Positions 1-5,004 of a stretch of DNA of 10,215 bases are shown here, piece by piece. Source of the stretch: an uncultured Prevotella sp. (GTDB lineage: Bacteria > Bacteroidota > Bacteroidia > Bacteroidales > Bacteroidaceae); NCBI GenBank assembly GCA_934219025.1, contig CAKQDG010000082.1:1-10215 (forward strand), written 5' to 3'. Each line of letters begins with the position of its first letter. The first letter of the stretch is position 1. The translations under genes and the position numbers were made by a program. The notes beneath the pieces were generated by a model that saw only the letters and a list, made by a program, of their open reading frames with translations, was not told the origin of the DNA and made no database searches.

Positions 1-80
1 AATCTTTAAACGGACAATTTATATATTATTTTATGGAAAAAACGAACAATGTGTGCTGTTAATGAGAAAATCCGTACATG
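1..80. other. AT-rich intergenic DNA, nothing recognised
   Basis: This is the start of the gene-free stretch 1-342. I see no open frame, hairpin or promoter that I can support in these 80 bases. The rest of the gap is taken up by the tandem repeat and the kinase promoter, listed separately. Confidence 0.6.
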
Positions 81-212
81 TTCCGCCTAAACGCTTCGGG
101 TGTTTCGCCTAAACGCTTCGGGTGTTTCGCCTAAACGCTTCCGGCGTTTCGCCTAAACGCTTCGGGTGTTTCGCCTAAACGCTTCGGGTGTTTCGCCTAA
201 ACGCTCCAGACG
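81..212. repeat. Six tandem copies of a 22-bp palindromic repeat
   Basis: Six units of exactly 22 bp start at 81, 103, 125, 147, 169 and 191. Each has the core TTTCGCCTAAACGC followed by a variable 8-bp tail (the first unit starts TTCCGCC). Units 1, 2, 4 and 5 share the tail TTCGGGTG, unit 3 has TTCCGGCG and unit 6 TCCAGACG. The end of each unit can pair with the start of the next: AAACGC pairs with GTGTTT (one G-U pair), and unit 3 changes this to GCGTTT, which pairs perfectly. A second possible stem in each unit is GTTT-CGCCT-AAAC. One further partial copy lies at 9929-9947. There are no spacers, so this is not a CRISPR array. The function is unknown. Confidence 0.95.
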
Positions 213-261
213 TTTGTATGCAACGCTATTTTTTTCAGTGAAATAAATATGAAATTTTCTA

Positions 262-290
262 TTGCAAGAATAAAAAAATGTATATCTTTG
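262..290 (+). promoter_or_regulatory. Bacteroidetes-type promoter of the kinase gene
   Basis: TATCTTTG at 283-290 matches the Bacteroidetes -7 consensus TAnnTTTG. A TTG at 262-264 lies 18 bases upstream as a possible -33 element. Transcription would start near 297, giving a leader of about 45 bases before the ATG at 343. The 22-bp tandem repeats end 50 bp upstream of the -33 element. Confidence 0.7.
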
Positions 291-342
291 CAAAAAGTTT
301 ACTTAAATAATACTTAAAGCAGACAATAACACAAGCATTCTG

Positions 343-1131
343 ATGACAGATAAATGCAATACTTCAGGGTTCGTTCCGCCAGAGGATATCTATATCTCCA
401 AAGAATTTGAAGATGTACAGGAAGTCCCCTCGAACGGCTTTTCCATGCTCCTTCGCGCCAAACGCGACGGACAATGGTGGATGCTGAAAGGACTGAAAAC
501 GGAGTATCGCAAGGATTTCGTGTATCAGGAACTGTTGCGTAAGGAGTATAATATTCTCAAGAGTCTTGAAAACCATAACATTGTTGATGCGTACGGAATG
601 GAAAATGTCGACGGCTATGGCGAGTGTATCATAATGGAGTGGGTCGACGGAATTACCTTGAGGCAGTGGCTCACCTTGAAACATTCATGCCGGGAGAAAC
701 GTCGCATCTTCTCGCAACTGCTTGATGCCGTGGAGTTTGTCCACCGGCGGCAAGTGGTTCACCGCGACTTGAAGCCCGAGAATGTTATGATTACAAGAAA
801 CGGACAGAACGTGAAGCTTATAGACTTCGGACTTGCTGATACCGACAGTTATGCCGTGTTTAAGCAGCCTGCCGGTTCCGAGGGCTTTATCGCTCCAGAA
901 CAGTCGAACGGGTCAATACCCGACAGCCGTAATGACATCTACAGTCTTGGCTGCATATTGCAACTGATGAGTATCAGTTGGATTTACCGACGGGTGATAA
1001 AATCTTGTCATGCTCCTATCAACAGGCGGTTCGAGGATGTTGACTCTATGCGCAATGCCTTGCGTTCAGTGCGCCACAGACTTCATGTGGCTTGCGTTGT
1101 CTTGCTCCTCGTTTTCGTTTCGGGGGGGTAA
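343..1131 (+). CDS. Membrane Ser/Thr protein kinase, cut inside its TM helix by a frameshift
   Basis: A Hanks-type kinase expected to phosphorylate Ser/Thr on cytoplasmic partners. Visible motifs are the ATP-binding Lys in WWMLKGLK (K49), a helix-C Glu near E68, the catalytic loop HRDLKPEN (140-147; D142 and N147), DFG (161-163), APE (184-186) and the helix-F Asp in RNDIYSLG (D198). The glycine-rich loop is poor (around residues 28-38, no GxGxxG) and the C-lobe after helix F is short. A hydrophobic segment starts near residue 248 (ACVVLLLVFVSGG) and is cut off by TAA at 1129-1131, directly after seven Gs. In the -1 frame the helix continues into an outer domain ending at 1613, giving 423 residues if joined. 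The start at 343 fits the promoter at 283-290. The kinase motifs are complete; whether the 262-residue form is a product or a broken gene is open. Confidence 0.85.
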   Translation: MTDKCNTSGFVPPEDIYISKEFEDVQEVPSNGFSMLLRAKRDGQWWMLKGLKTEYRKDFVYQELLRKEYNILKSLENHNIVDAYGMENVDGYGECIIMEWVDGITLRQWLTLKHSCREKRRIFSQLLDAVEFVHRRQVVHRDLKPENVMITRNGQNVKLIDFGLADTDSYAVFKQPAGSEGFIAPEQSNGSIPDSRNDIYSLGCILQLMSISWIYRRVIKSCHAPINRRFEDVDSMRNALRSVRHRLHVACVVLLLVFVSGG

Positions 1132-1143
1132 GCTATGCTTACC
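1122..1143 (+). promoter_or_regulatory. G7 slippery run with stop codon and overlapping hairpin
   Basis: Seven Gs (1122-1128) are read in the kinase frame as tcG GGG GGG, the X XXY YYZ register of a -1 slippery heptamer, and TAA follows at once (1129-1131). GGTAAGC (1127-1133) and GCTTACC (1137-1143) form a perfect 7-bp stem with loop TAT. Slipping back one base, or one extra G in the DNA or RNA, joins the kinase to the outer domain. The hairpin overlaps the run instead of lying 5-9 bases downstream, so a classic ribosomal frameshift stimulator is not evident. Transcript slippage, phase variation, plain mutation or a sequencing error fit equally well. Confidence 0.6.
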
Positions 1144-1613
1144 ATGAACTGGCAGGACCGCGACAGACTTACAATGTGGTTGCCGACTTCAAAATAGGGT
1201 ATCTCAGGTTTCAGTCGTGGGGCGGCGGACAGGTTACGGTTGCGAGTACCGCCGATATTGACTCGTGTGTAGAAATACCGCCACAGGTGGAGTATCAGGG
1301 TATAAAATACAATGTAACCGAGGTTACTTTCAAGGCTTTCCGTAACCACAAGAATTTGCGCTGCGCCGTATTCCCCGACAACAGGCTGCATGTCATGGAG
1401 GGGGCGTTCAAGGGATGCCTGAGCCTCGACGCACTCTGTTTCCGTTCTAAAACCCCTTATGCCATCGGCAACGACATGTGGAAAACCGACATAACCAGGA
1501 TTTTTGATCCCTCCCATTTCCGGAGCGTCACTCTCTATGTGCCGCATGGCAGCATCCGAGCCTACCGACAGTCGGAATGGGGCAAATTCAAGAATATAAA
1601 GGAATACGTATGA
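1122..1613 (+). CDS. Outer BspA/LRR_5-like domain of the kinase, in the -1 frame
   Basis: This frame continues the kinase after the G7 run: the TM helix ends with GGVSYAYHEL and about 140 residues of likely periplasmic or surface domain follow. The patterns VTEVTFKAFRNHKNL, MEGAFKGCLSLDAL and the closing VTLYVPHGSIRAYRQSEWG with FKNIKEYV match the BspA-like leucine-rich repeats (LRR_5) common in Bacteroidetes surface proteins, which typically end in a 'LYVPxGS...AY...W..F.NI' block. The ATG at 1092 in this frame lies inside the kinase coding region and would give a protein lacking the kinase, so I do not think it is a genuine start. The stop TGA (1611-1613) overlaps the next ATG. If joined, the whole is a receptor-like kinase with inner kinase, one TM helix and outer LRR domain. 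Confidence 0.7.
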   Translation, partial: GGVSYAYHELAGPRQTYNVVADFKIGYLRFQSWGGGQVTVASTADIDSCVEIPPQVEYQGIKYNVTEVTFKAFRNHKNLRCAVFPDNRLHVMEGAFKGCLSLDALCFRSKTPYAIGNDMWKTDITRIFDPSHFRSVTLYVPHGSIRAYRQSEWGKFKNIKEYV

Positions 1614-2173
1614 TACACAATCTCGTTCTTAGAGTTGAGGCTATGCTCAACCGCAAACTTCAGACGCATGGGGATTTTGTCGCCCTCAGCGACATCCTCT
1701 TCGACCGCACCCGTGAGCGTGTCAGTCCAACGACGCTGCGCCGCATGTGGGGGTATAGCAACGAAGGCGTAAAGCCGCGCCGCTTTACCCTCGACGTGCT
1801 CTCGCGTTTTGTCCTCTTCCGCGATTTCGACGATTTCTGTTCCAACGCCTGCAACGAGGAGCTGCAGAGCGGCTTATGTCTTGGCGGCAAGATAGATGCC
1901 GACTATCTTTACGAGGGTCAGCTCCTGCGCATGAGCTGGTTGCCCGACCGCTGCTGTCTCATCGAGCATCTCGGTCATGGTGAGTTCCGCATCGTAGAGG
2001 CAGTAAACACCAAACTCAGCATTGGCGACACCTTCACCTGCCATCTCTTCATCAACAACGAGCCTGCCTATCTCGACAATCTCATCCACAACGGGCAAGG
2101 TCCGATGCGCTACGTAGCCGGTCGTCAGTCGGGAGTGCTGGTAGAGAAGGCGGCGCAGATACAGGTGGGGTAG
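1610..2173 (+). CDS. HTH-like protein, partner of the kinase
   Basis: A 187-residue protein translated from ATG 1610, which overlaps the preceding stop as ATGA. AAAGGA at 1598-1603 is a good ribosome binding site 6 bases upstream, and this decides the start over the in-frame ATG at 1577. Residues about 22-77 (DFVALSDILFDRT, VSPTTLRRMWGY, FTLDVLSRFVLFRDFDDF) resemble an N-terminal module I know from many Bacteroidetes hypothetical proteins and read as a helix-turn-helix-like DNA-binding region. Residues from about 103 on (LLRMSWLPDRCCLIEHLGHG, VNTKLSIGDTFTCHLF) look like a beta-rich ligand or partner domain that I cannot name. Translational coupling suggests it works with the kinase, perhaps as its output or target; this is inference. 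Residues about 109-178 are duplicated at 4631-4842. Confidence 0.8.
   Translation: MIHNLVLRVEAMLNRKLQTHGDFVALSDILFDRTRERVSPTTLRRMWGYSNEGVKPRRFTLDVLSRFVLFRDFDDFCSNACNEELQSGLCLGGKIDADYLYEGQLLRMSWLPDRCCLIEHLGHGEFRIVEAVNTKLSIGDTFTCHLFINNEPAYLDNLIHNGQGPMRYVAGRQSGVLVEKAAQIQVG
1933..2144 (+). repeat. 212-bp direct repeat, copy 1 (inside the HTH-like gene)
   Basis: This segment of the HTH-like gene aligns without gaps to 4631-4842. I count 8 differences in 212 bp. Both copies have the same orientation and bracket 2145-4630. Five of the eight changes are synonymous in the reading frame shared by both copies. Confidence 0.95.
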
Positions 2174-2185
2174 GGGTAAAGCATA

Positions 2186-2306
2186 CTAAAACCACCTCTT
2201 GTTCATCTCTCTCAAAAACTTTTTTGTAACGGGAAATCCAACGGCATCGCCTATCACGGAGTCGATGTGGCAGAAGGGGCAAAGGGCAGTTGGCTCATCG
2301 TCGGAA
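2186..2306 (-). pseudogene. 3' remnant of a small CPFCHID protein gene
   Basis: Read on the minus strand this gives SDDEPTALCPFCHIDSVIGD and then GFPVTKKFLREMNKRWF followed by TAG (2186-2188). It is about 40 residues of C-terminus without a start. It is 111/121 identical, ungapped, to 3203-3323, where a longer version of the same gene lies. The two closely spaced Cys (CPFC) suggest metal binding or a redox site; I cannot name the family. Coding similarity stops at 2306, where a plus-strand ATPase remnant begins, so this is a rearrangement scar. Confidence 0.75.
2186..2306 (+). repeat. 121-bp direct repeat, copy 1 (left of higBA)
   Basis: Aligns without gaps to 3203-3323 in the same orientation, with 10 differences in 121 bp. 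The pair brackets 2307-3202, which holds an ATPase remnant, the operators and higB-higA. Confidence 0.95.
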
Positions 2307-2308
2307 GC

Positions 2309-2380
2309 ATAGTCGGTGATTTAGTCTATCGGCGTGAAGATGGAATATATGCTGTTCCGATAAGTTGCTTAAAAGATTAA
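2309..2380 (+). pseudogene. 3' remnant of a DUF4143-type ATPase gene
   Basis: Twenty-three codons and TAA read IVGDLVYRREDG then IYAVPISCLKD. This matches the C-terminus of the minus-strand DUF4143 gene of this window (VGDYAYQRKDG, VYVVPIGCLKD), but the nucleotides are clearly diverged, so it comes from another paralogue. No start or upstream domain is present. It points away from the adjoining minus-strand remnant, the two touching at their broken 5' sides. Confidence 0.7.
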
Positions 2381-2431
2381 TCACAAATGTGTGAAATAAA
2401 ACTAAATGATATTCACAAAATTTGTGAATAT
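2381..2431 (+). promoter_or_regulatory. Two palindromic operators upstream of higBA
   Basis: A perfect 11-bp inverted repeat with one central base lies at 2409-2431 (ATATTCACAAA / TTTGTGAATAT). A second, shorter site TCACA-AATG-TGTGA lies at 2381-2394, about 32 bp away centre to centre, near three helical turns. HigA-type antitoxins repress their own promoter through such palindromes, and the right arm here contains the likely -33 element. Operator function is inferred from position and family. Confidence 0.7.
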
Positions 2432-2452
2432 TGGATTGTTGTTTTATCTTTG
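2421..2452 (+). promoter_or_regulatory. Promoter of higBA
   Basis: TTTG (2421-2424) and TATCTTTG (2445-2452) are separated by 20 bases, the usual Bacteroidetes layout. The -33 element lies in the right arm of the main palindrome, so a repressor bound there would block RNA polymerase. The expected start near 2459 leaves a leader of about 15 bases before the ATG at 2474. Confidence 0.75.
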
Positions 2453-2473
2453 CATTCATAAAATGGCACAGTT

Positions 2474-2788
2474 ATGGAAGTAAGGTTTAACGAGGATTAT
2501 CTGAGAGACCTATACCATCTTGGAAAGTCTGACAAAAAACATCGCTTTCAGCCGCAAATAATCAGAAAGTATATTCGCATAGTAGATCTTATGGTAGCAG
2601 AAGATAATGTGCAAGGTCTATGGAAATATAATTCTCTGAATTATGAGCGACTGGAAGGGGATAAGGAGGGATTGTCTTCGGTAAGAGTGAATGACCAGTA
2701 TCGGATTGAGTTTGAGGAAGAATTCGAGAAAGGTCAAACGATAGCAACGATATGTAATATAACTGAATTGTCAAATCATTATAAATAG
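2474..2788 (+). CDS. higB: HigB-type toxin (RelE/ParE superfamily)
   Basis: A 104-residue protein of the HigB branch of the RelE/ParE fold. Known members cleave mRNA at translating ribosomes and are neutralised by the neighbouring antitoxin. The family signature is the C-terminal core LEGDKEGLSSVRVNDQYRIEF (residues 60-80), matching the usual 'L..L.G...G..SVRVN.QYRI.F' of HigB; basic residues K51, R59 and R71 are available for RNA contact. Length is normal. The toxin comes first and the antitoxin follows after 7 bp, the characteristic reversed order of higBA loci. No strong Shine-Dalgarno is visible, which is common in this phylum. The gene appears intact and has its own promoter and operators, although its surroundings are decayed. 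Confidence 0.88.
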   Translation: MEVRFNEDYLRDLYHLGKSDKKHRFQPQIIRKYIRIVDLMVAEDNVQGLWKYNSLNYERLEGDKEGLSSVRVNDQYRIEFEEEFEKGQTIATICNITELSNHYK

Positions 2789-2795
2789 TATAGGT

Positions 2796-3122
2796 ATGGT
2801 TAACAATATGATAGCAAATAATATGATTCCGGCTTTCCCGACGCATCCTGGAGAAATTTTAAAGGATGAAATAGAATATAGAGGTATTTCTCAGCGTAAG
2901 TTGGCTGAAGAAATGGGAATTGCTTACTCTGCCTTAAATGAAATTTTGAATGCACGTCGACCTGTTACGGAAAAAACGGCTTTGTTGTTTGAGGCAGCAT
3001 TGGGGGTGAATGCAGAACCTTTGTTGAAGATGCAGATGCGTTATAACATCCAGTCGACAAGAAAGGATGCTACATTTATGAAACGATTGTCGCAAGTTAG
3101 AAGAATTGCCGCAGCATTATAG
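2796..3122 (+). CDS. higA: HigA-type antitoxin (XRE family HTH)
   Basis: A 108-residue antitoxin with the typical HigA start IPAFPTHPGEILKDEIEYRG and an XRE helix-turn-helix at about residues 33-60 (ISQRKLAEEMGIAYSALNEI, then LNARRPVTEKTALLF). It should bind HigB, block its nuclease, and repress the promoter through the palindromes at 2381-2431. Three in-frame ATGs are possible (2796, 2808 and 2823); the last gives MIPAFPTHPGE, nearest to typical HigA N-termini, but all have weak ribosome binding sites and I keep the longest. Stop at 3120-3122, followed by a hairpin at 3146. Confidence 0.88.
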   Translation: MVNNMIANNMIPAFPTHPGEILKDEIEYRGISQRKLAEEMGIAYSALNEILNARRPVTEKTALLFEAALGVNAEPLLKMQMRYNIQSTRKDATFMKRLSQVRRIAAAL

Positions 3123-3145
3123 TTTTTCTTCGTAAGAATAATACA

Positions 3146-3181
3146 ATCCCCATCTGATGAAGTCAAATATCAGATGGGGAT
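3146..3181. terminator. Hairpin between converging higA and the minus-strand remnant genes
   Basis: ATCCCCATCTGAT (3146-3158) and its exact complement (3169-3181) form a 13-bp perfect stem with a 10-base loop, starting 23 bases after the higA stop. No clear T-run follows on either side, so it may act by the stem alone. Its place between converging genes suggests a two-way terminator. Confidence 0.65.
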
Positions 3182-3202
3182 AGCTTCATTAATGTATTTC
3201 CT

Positions 3203-3323
3203 CTAAAACCAACTCTTGTTCATCTTCCTCAAAAACTTTTTTGTAACTGGAAATCCTGCGGCATCGCCTATCACGGAGTCGATGTGGCAGAAGGGGCAAA
3301 GGGCTGTAGGTTCTTCGTCGGAA
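3203..3323 (+). repeat. 121-bp direct repeat, copy 2 (right of higBA)
   Basis: Ungapped match to 2186-2306, same orientation, 111/121 identical. It covers the 3' part of the small minus-strand gene at 3203-3472. Confidence 0.95.
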
Positions 3324-3472
3324 ATGCAAGCGTGTCCACCTTATGCTTCGGATAATGAGAGCGTTTTTTTATCAGGCAACTCTTCGGTTTCGATCACTTC
3401 CAGTTTGAAGATGGCAGGGATGTCGCGATGCTGTGGATGCTCAGCCAAATGCTTAAATTCTTCGTATGCCAT
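3203..3472 (-). pseudogene. Small CPFCHID protein gene with an in-frame stop
   Basis: ATG at 3472 opens 43 codons (MAYEEFKHLAEHPQHRDIPA ... KKTLSLSEA), then TAA (3341-3343). The same frame goes on as GGHACISDEEP, TALCPFCHIDSVIGD and GFPVTKKFLRKMNKSWF to TAG (3203-3205). Without the TAA it would be an 89-residue protein: the second half is clearly coding and matches the remnant at 2186-2306. A single base change from a Tyr codon would explain the stop. CPFC suggests a metal or redox site; the family is not one I can name. It starts 20 bp after the DUF4143 stop, so the two were probably co-transcribed. I read this as a pseudogene; the 43-codon peptide alone is unlikely to be useful. Confidence 0.7.
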
Positions 3473-3492
3473 GGGATGATTATTTTATAGAA

Positions 3493-4455
3493 TTAATCTT
3501 TCAAGCAGCCGATAGGTACTACATAGACTCCGTCTTTGCGCTGATAAGCATAGTCGCCAACAGCCGTGAGAACCATCATGAAAGATGGGGCTTTCATCTT
3601 GGTGGTATCTATTTTTGAAGCTAAGGCGGTTAGGGTAGACACTCCCTTTTCAATGGCATTAGAACCACCTAATTTGATTTCTATGAGACCGTATGAGCCA
3701 TTGCGAAGATGTAGCACAGCATCACATTCCAGACCATTCTTGTCACGATAGTGATAGACATTCCCATCTACAGCATCGGCATATACGCGAAGGTCACGAA
3801 CGCATAAGGTCTCAAAAAGCAACCCGAAAGTTTCCAAGTCGTTGATGAGATCATCGGGGCCCAAGCCTAATGCTGCTACTGCAATGGAGGGATCCACGAA
3901 ATATCGCGTCTCGGCAGAACGGATGGCTGTCTTACTGCGAAGATTCGGATTCCACGCAGGCATATCCTCGATGACAAATATCTTCTTGAGTGCGCCGATG
4001 TAACTTTGAACAGTTTTGTCTGCCAGCGTCTCGTCATCGTTTTCCATCATGTCTTGTCGTATCGCTCCGATACTAACCTGACCGCCTTGTGAACGAGCGT
4101 ATGAACGTAGTAGCAGTTTGGTTCGTTCACTGCTTCTTGTTACTTCATCAACTCTTGATATGTCTGTTTTTACAACAGCGTCGAAGTAGTCGTATGCTTG
4201 TCGTAAGGCAGCACGTTTGCTTTTGGTTGTGGCGCTTGGCCATCCACCACGGCATACCAGGAAAGCTATATCCTCAAGTTTGAGTTTGTTGTAACCTTCA
4301 ATTTCTGTGCATCCTTTGAAAAGTTGGCTGATACTAACTTCGCCAGTAGATTCGCCCGATTCCCATAGCGACATAGGGCGCATCGTAATCCACGCAAATC
4401 GCCCTGTACCCGTATGGTGAATTTTCTCTGTTGATGCAGGTACGCCAGTTTTTAC
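3493..4455 (-). pseudogene. DUF4143 ATPase, 5'-truncated (no ATPase domain)
   Basis: From ATG 4383 a 296-residue protein can be read: MRPMSLWESGES, then helical regions, then a PD-(D/E)xK-like C-terminal part with E219, D221 and EIK (235-237). This is the C-terminal half of the Bacteroidetes ATPases that combine an N-terminal AAA domain (AAA_14) with DUF4143. Clear family sequence extends upstream of that ATG (ASTEKIHHTGTGRFAWIT), but the frame hits TAA at 4456-4458 without another start, and no Walker A or B is present. The gene thus lost its ATPase domain, with the break at the 23-bp repeats (4452-4511). The remaining frame is open to its stop at 3493-3495, so the loss may be recent or a short product may persist. 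The family is often linked to accessory regions; its role is poorly known. Confidence 0.75.
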
Positions 4456-4511
4456 TTAGTTTGGCGGGTATTTATTACTTAGTTTGGCTTGTTTTTGTTA
4501 CTTAATTTGGC
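4452..4511. repeat. Three 14-bp motifs at exact 23-bp spacing
   Basis: TTACTTAGTTTGGC occurs at 4452-4465 and 4475-4488, and with one change (AATTT for AGTTT) at 4498-4511. The starts are 23 bp apart both times, while the 9 bp between motifs are not conserved. The array sits exactly where the DUF4143 coding sequence breaks off. Conserved cores with variable gaps at two helical turns resemble iterons or repeated protein-binding sites. A family-specific recombination site is also possible. Confidence 0.85.
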
Positions 4512-4552
4512 ATTATTTGATAGATTCTGTACACTTGTGATAAAAAACGAGC

Positions 4553-4630
4553 TTACCAAAGTGATATGTCGATACTTCTTTCGAAGTATTCGGGTTTGAT
4601 TTTCATGACGTCTTCCACCGTGAACAAGGA
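4553..4630 (-). pseudogene. 3' fragment of an unidentified gene
   Basis: The minus strand reads LSLFTVEDVMKIKPEYFERS and then IDISLW followed by TAA (4553-4555). It looks like a natural protein C-terminus of about 26 residues. To its right, coding sense is lost at the edge of the 212-bp repeat (4631), whose true reading direction is the plus strand. I do not recognise the family. The fragment is another piece of the mosaic. Confidence 0.4.
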
Positions 4631-4842
4631 GAGCTGGTTGCCCAACCGCTGCTGTCTCATCGAGCATCTCGGGCACGGTGAGTTCCGCATCGTAGACGCA
4701 GTAAACACCAAACTCAGCATTGGCGACACCTTCACCTGCCATCTCTTCATCAACAACGAGCCTGCCTATCTCGACAATCTCACCCACAATGGGCAAGGTC
4801 CGATGCGCTACGTAGCCGGTCGCCAATCGGGAGTGCTGGTAG
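4631..4842 (+). repeat. 212-bp direct repeat, copy 2 (gene fragment without a start)
   Basis: Ungapped match to 1933-2144 with 8 differences. In the plus-strand frame it reads ESWLPNRCCLIEHLGHGEFR and on to AGRQSGVLV, with three residue changes (D to N, E to D, I to T) against the first copy. It has no N-terminal HTH-like part and no own start region, so it is a gene fragment. The excess of silent changes indicates that the difference arose while both were functional coding sequence, i.e. this copy comes from a related gene and not from a recent duplication followed by decay. Confidence 0.9.
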
Positions 4843-4910
4843 TCGTCTTCAACTTTACACCATAGGTTGAAGGTAAAAAGGAAAAGGTGGCATAAGTCTG
4901 AATATAAAAG

Positions 4911-4945
4911 AAGCACTCCTGAGAAAACATCCTCAAGGAGTGCTT
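4911..4945 (-). terminator. Terminator of the minus-strand operon
   Basis: AAGCACTCCT (4911-4920) and AGGAGTGCTT (4936-4945) form a 10-bp stem, extended by GAG/CTC after a one-base bulge to an 8-base loop. On the minus strand it is followed by CTTTTATATT. It lies 60 bp after the stop of the lipoprotein gene, which suits the end of that operon. Confidence 0.8.
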
Positions 4946-5004
4946 GAAATATTACAGAATCTCGAAATATGAGGCTCTTCAGTTGGCGTACTCGAGCTCC
5001 TTAC

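Noticed and set aside
81..212. CRISPR array
   Set aside because: Units follow each other without unique spacers and have a fixed 22-bp period; no cas genes are present.
1083..1547. Minus-strand 154-residue open frame
   Set aside because: It is antisense to the LRR-like domain, which shows clear family patterns on the plus strand.
1577..1609. Upstream start of the HTH-like gene (ATG 1577)
   Set aside because: ATG 1610 has a good AAAGGA site and a coupled ATGA overlap; the extra 11 residues lie over the LRR coding end.
3341..3343. Recoded stop (selenocysteine or pyrrolysine) in the CPFCHID gene
   Set aside because: The codon is TAA, which is not used for either; a nonsense mutation is simpler.
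3216..3479. Plus-strand 87-residue open frame
   Set aside because: It is antisense to the small CPFCHID gene, whose minus-strand translation is protein-like and occurs twice.
4566..4865. Complete 99-residue plus-strand gene
   Set aside because: Its first 20 codons are antisense to another gene fragment and the rest is a piece of the HTH-like gene, so it is a chimera created by rearrangement.
4479..4916. Minus-strand 145-residue open frame
   Set aside because: It runs antisense through the 212-bp repeat and the 23-bp motif array and shows no family features.
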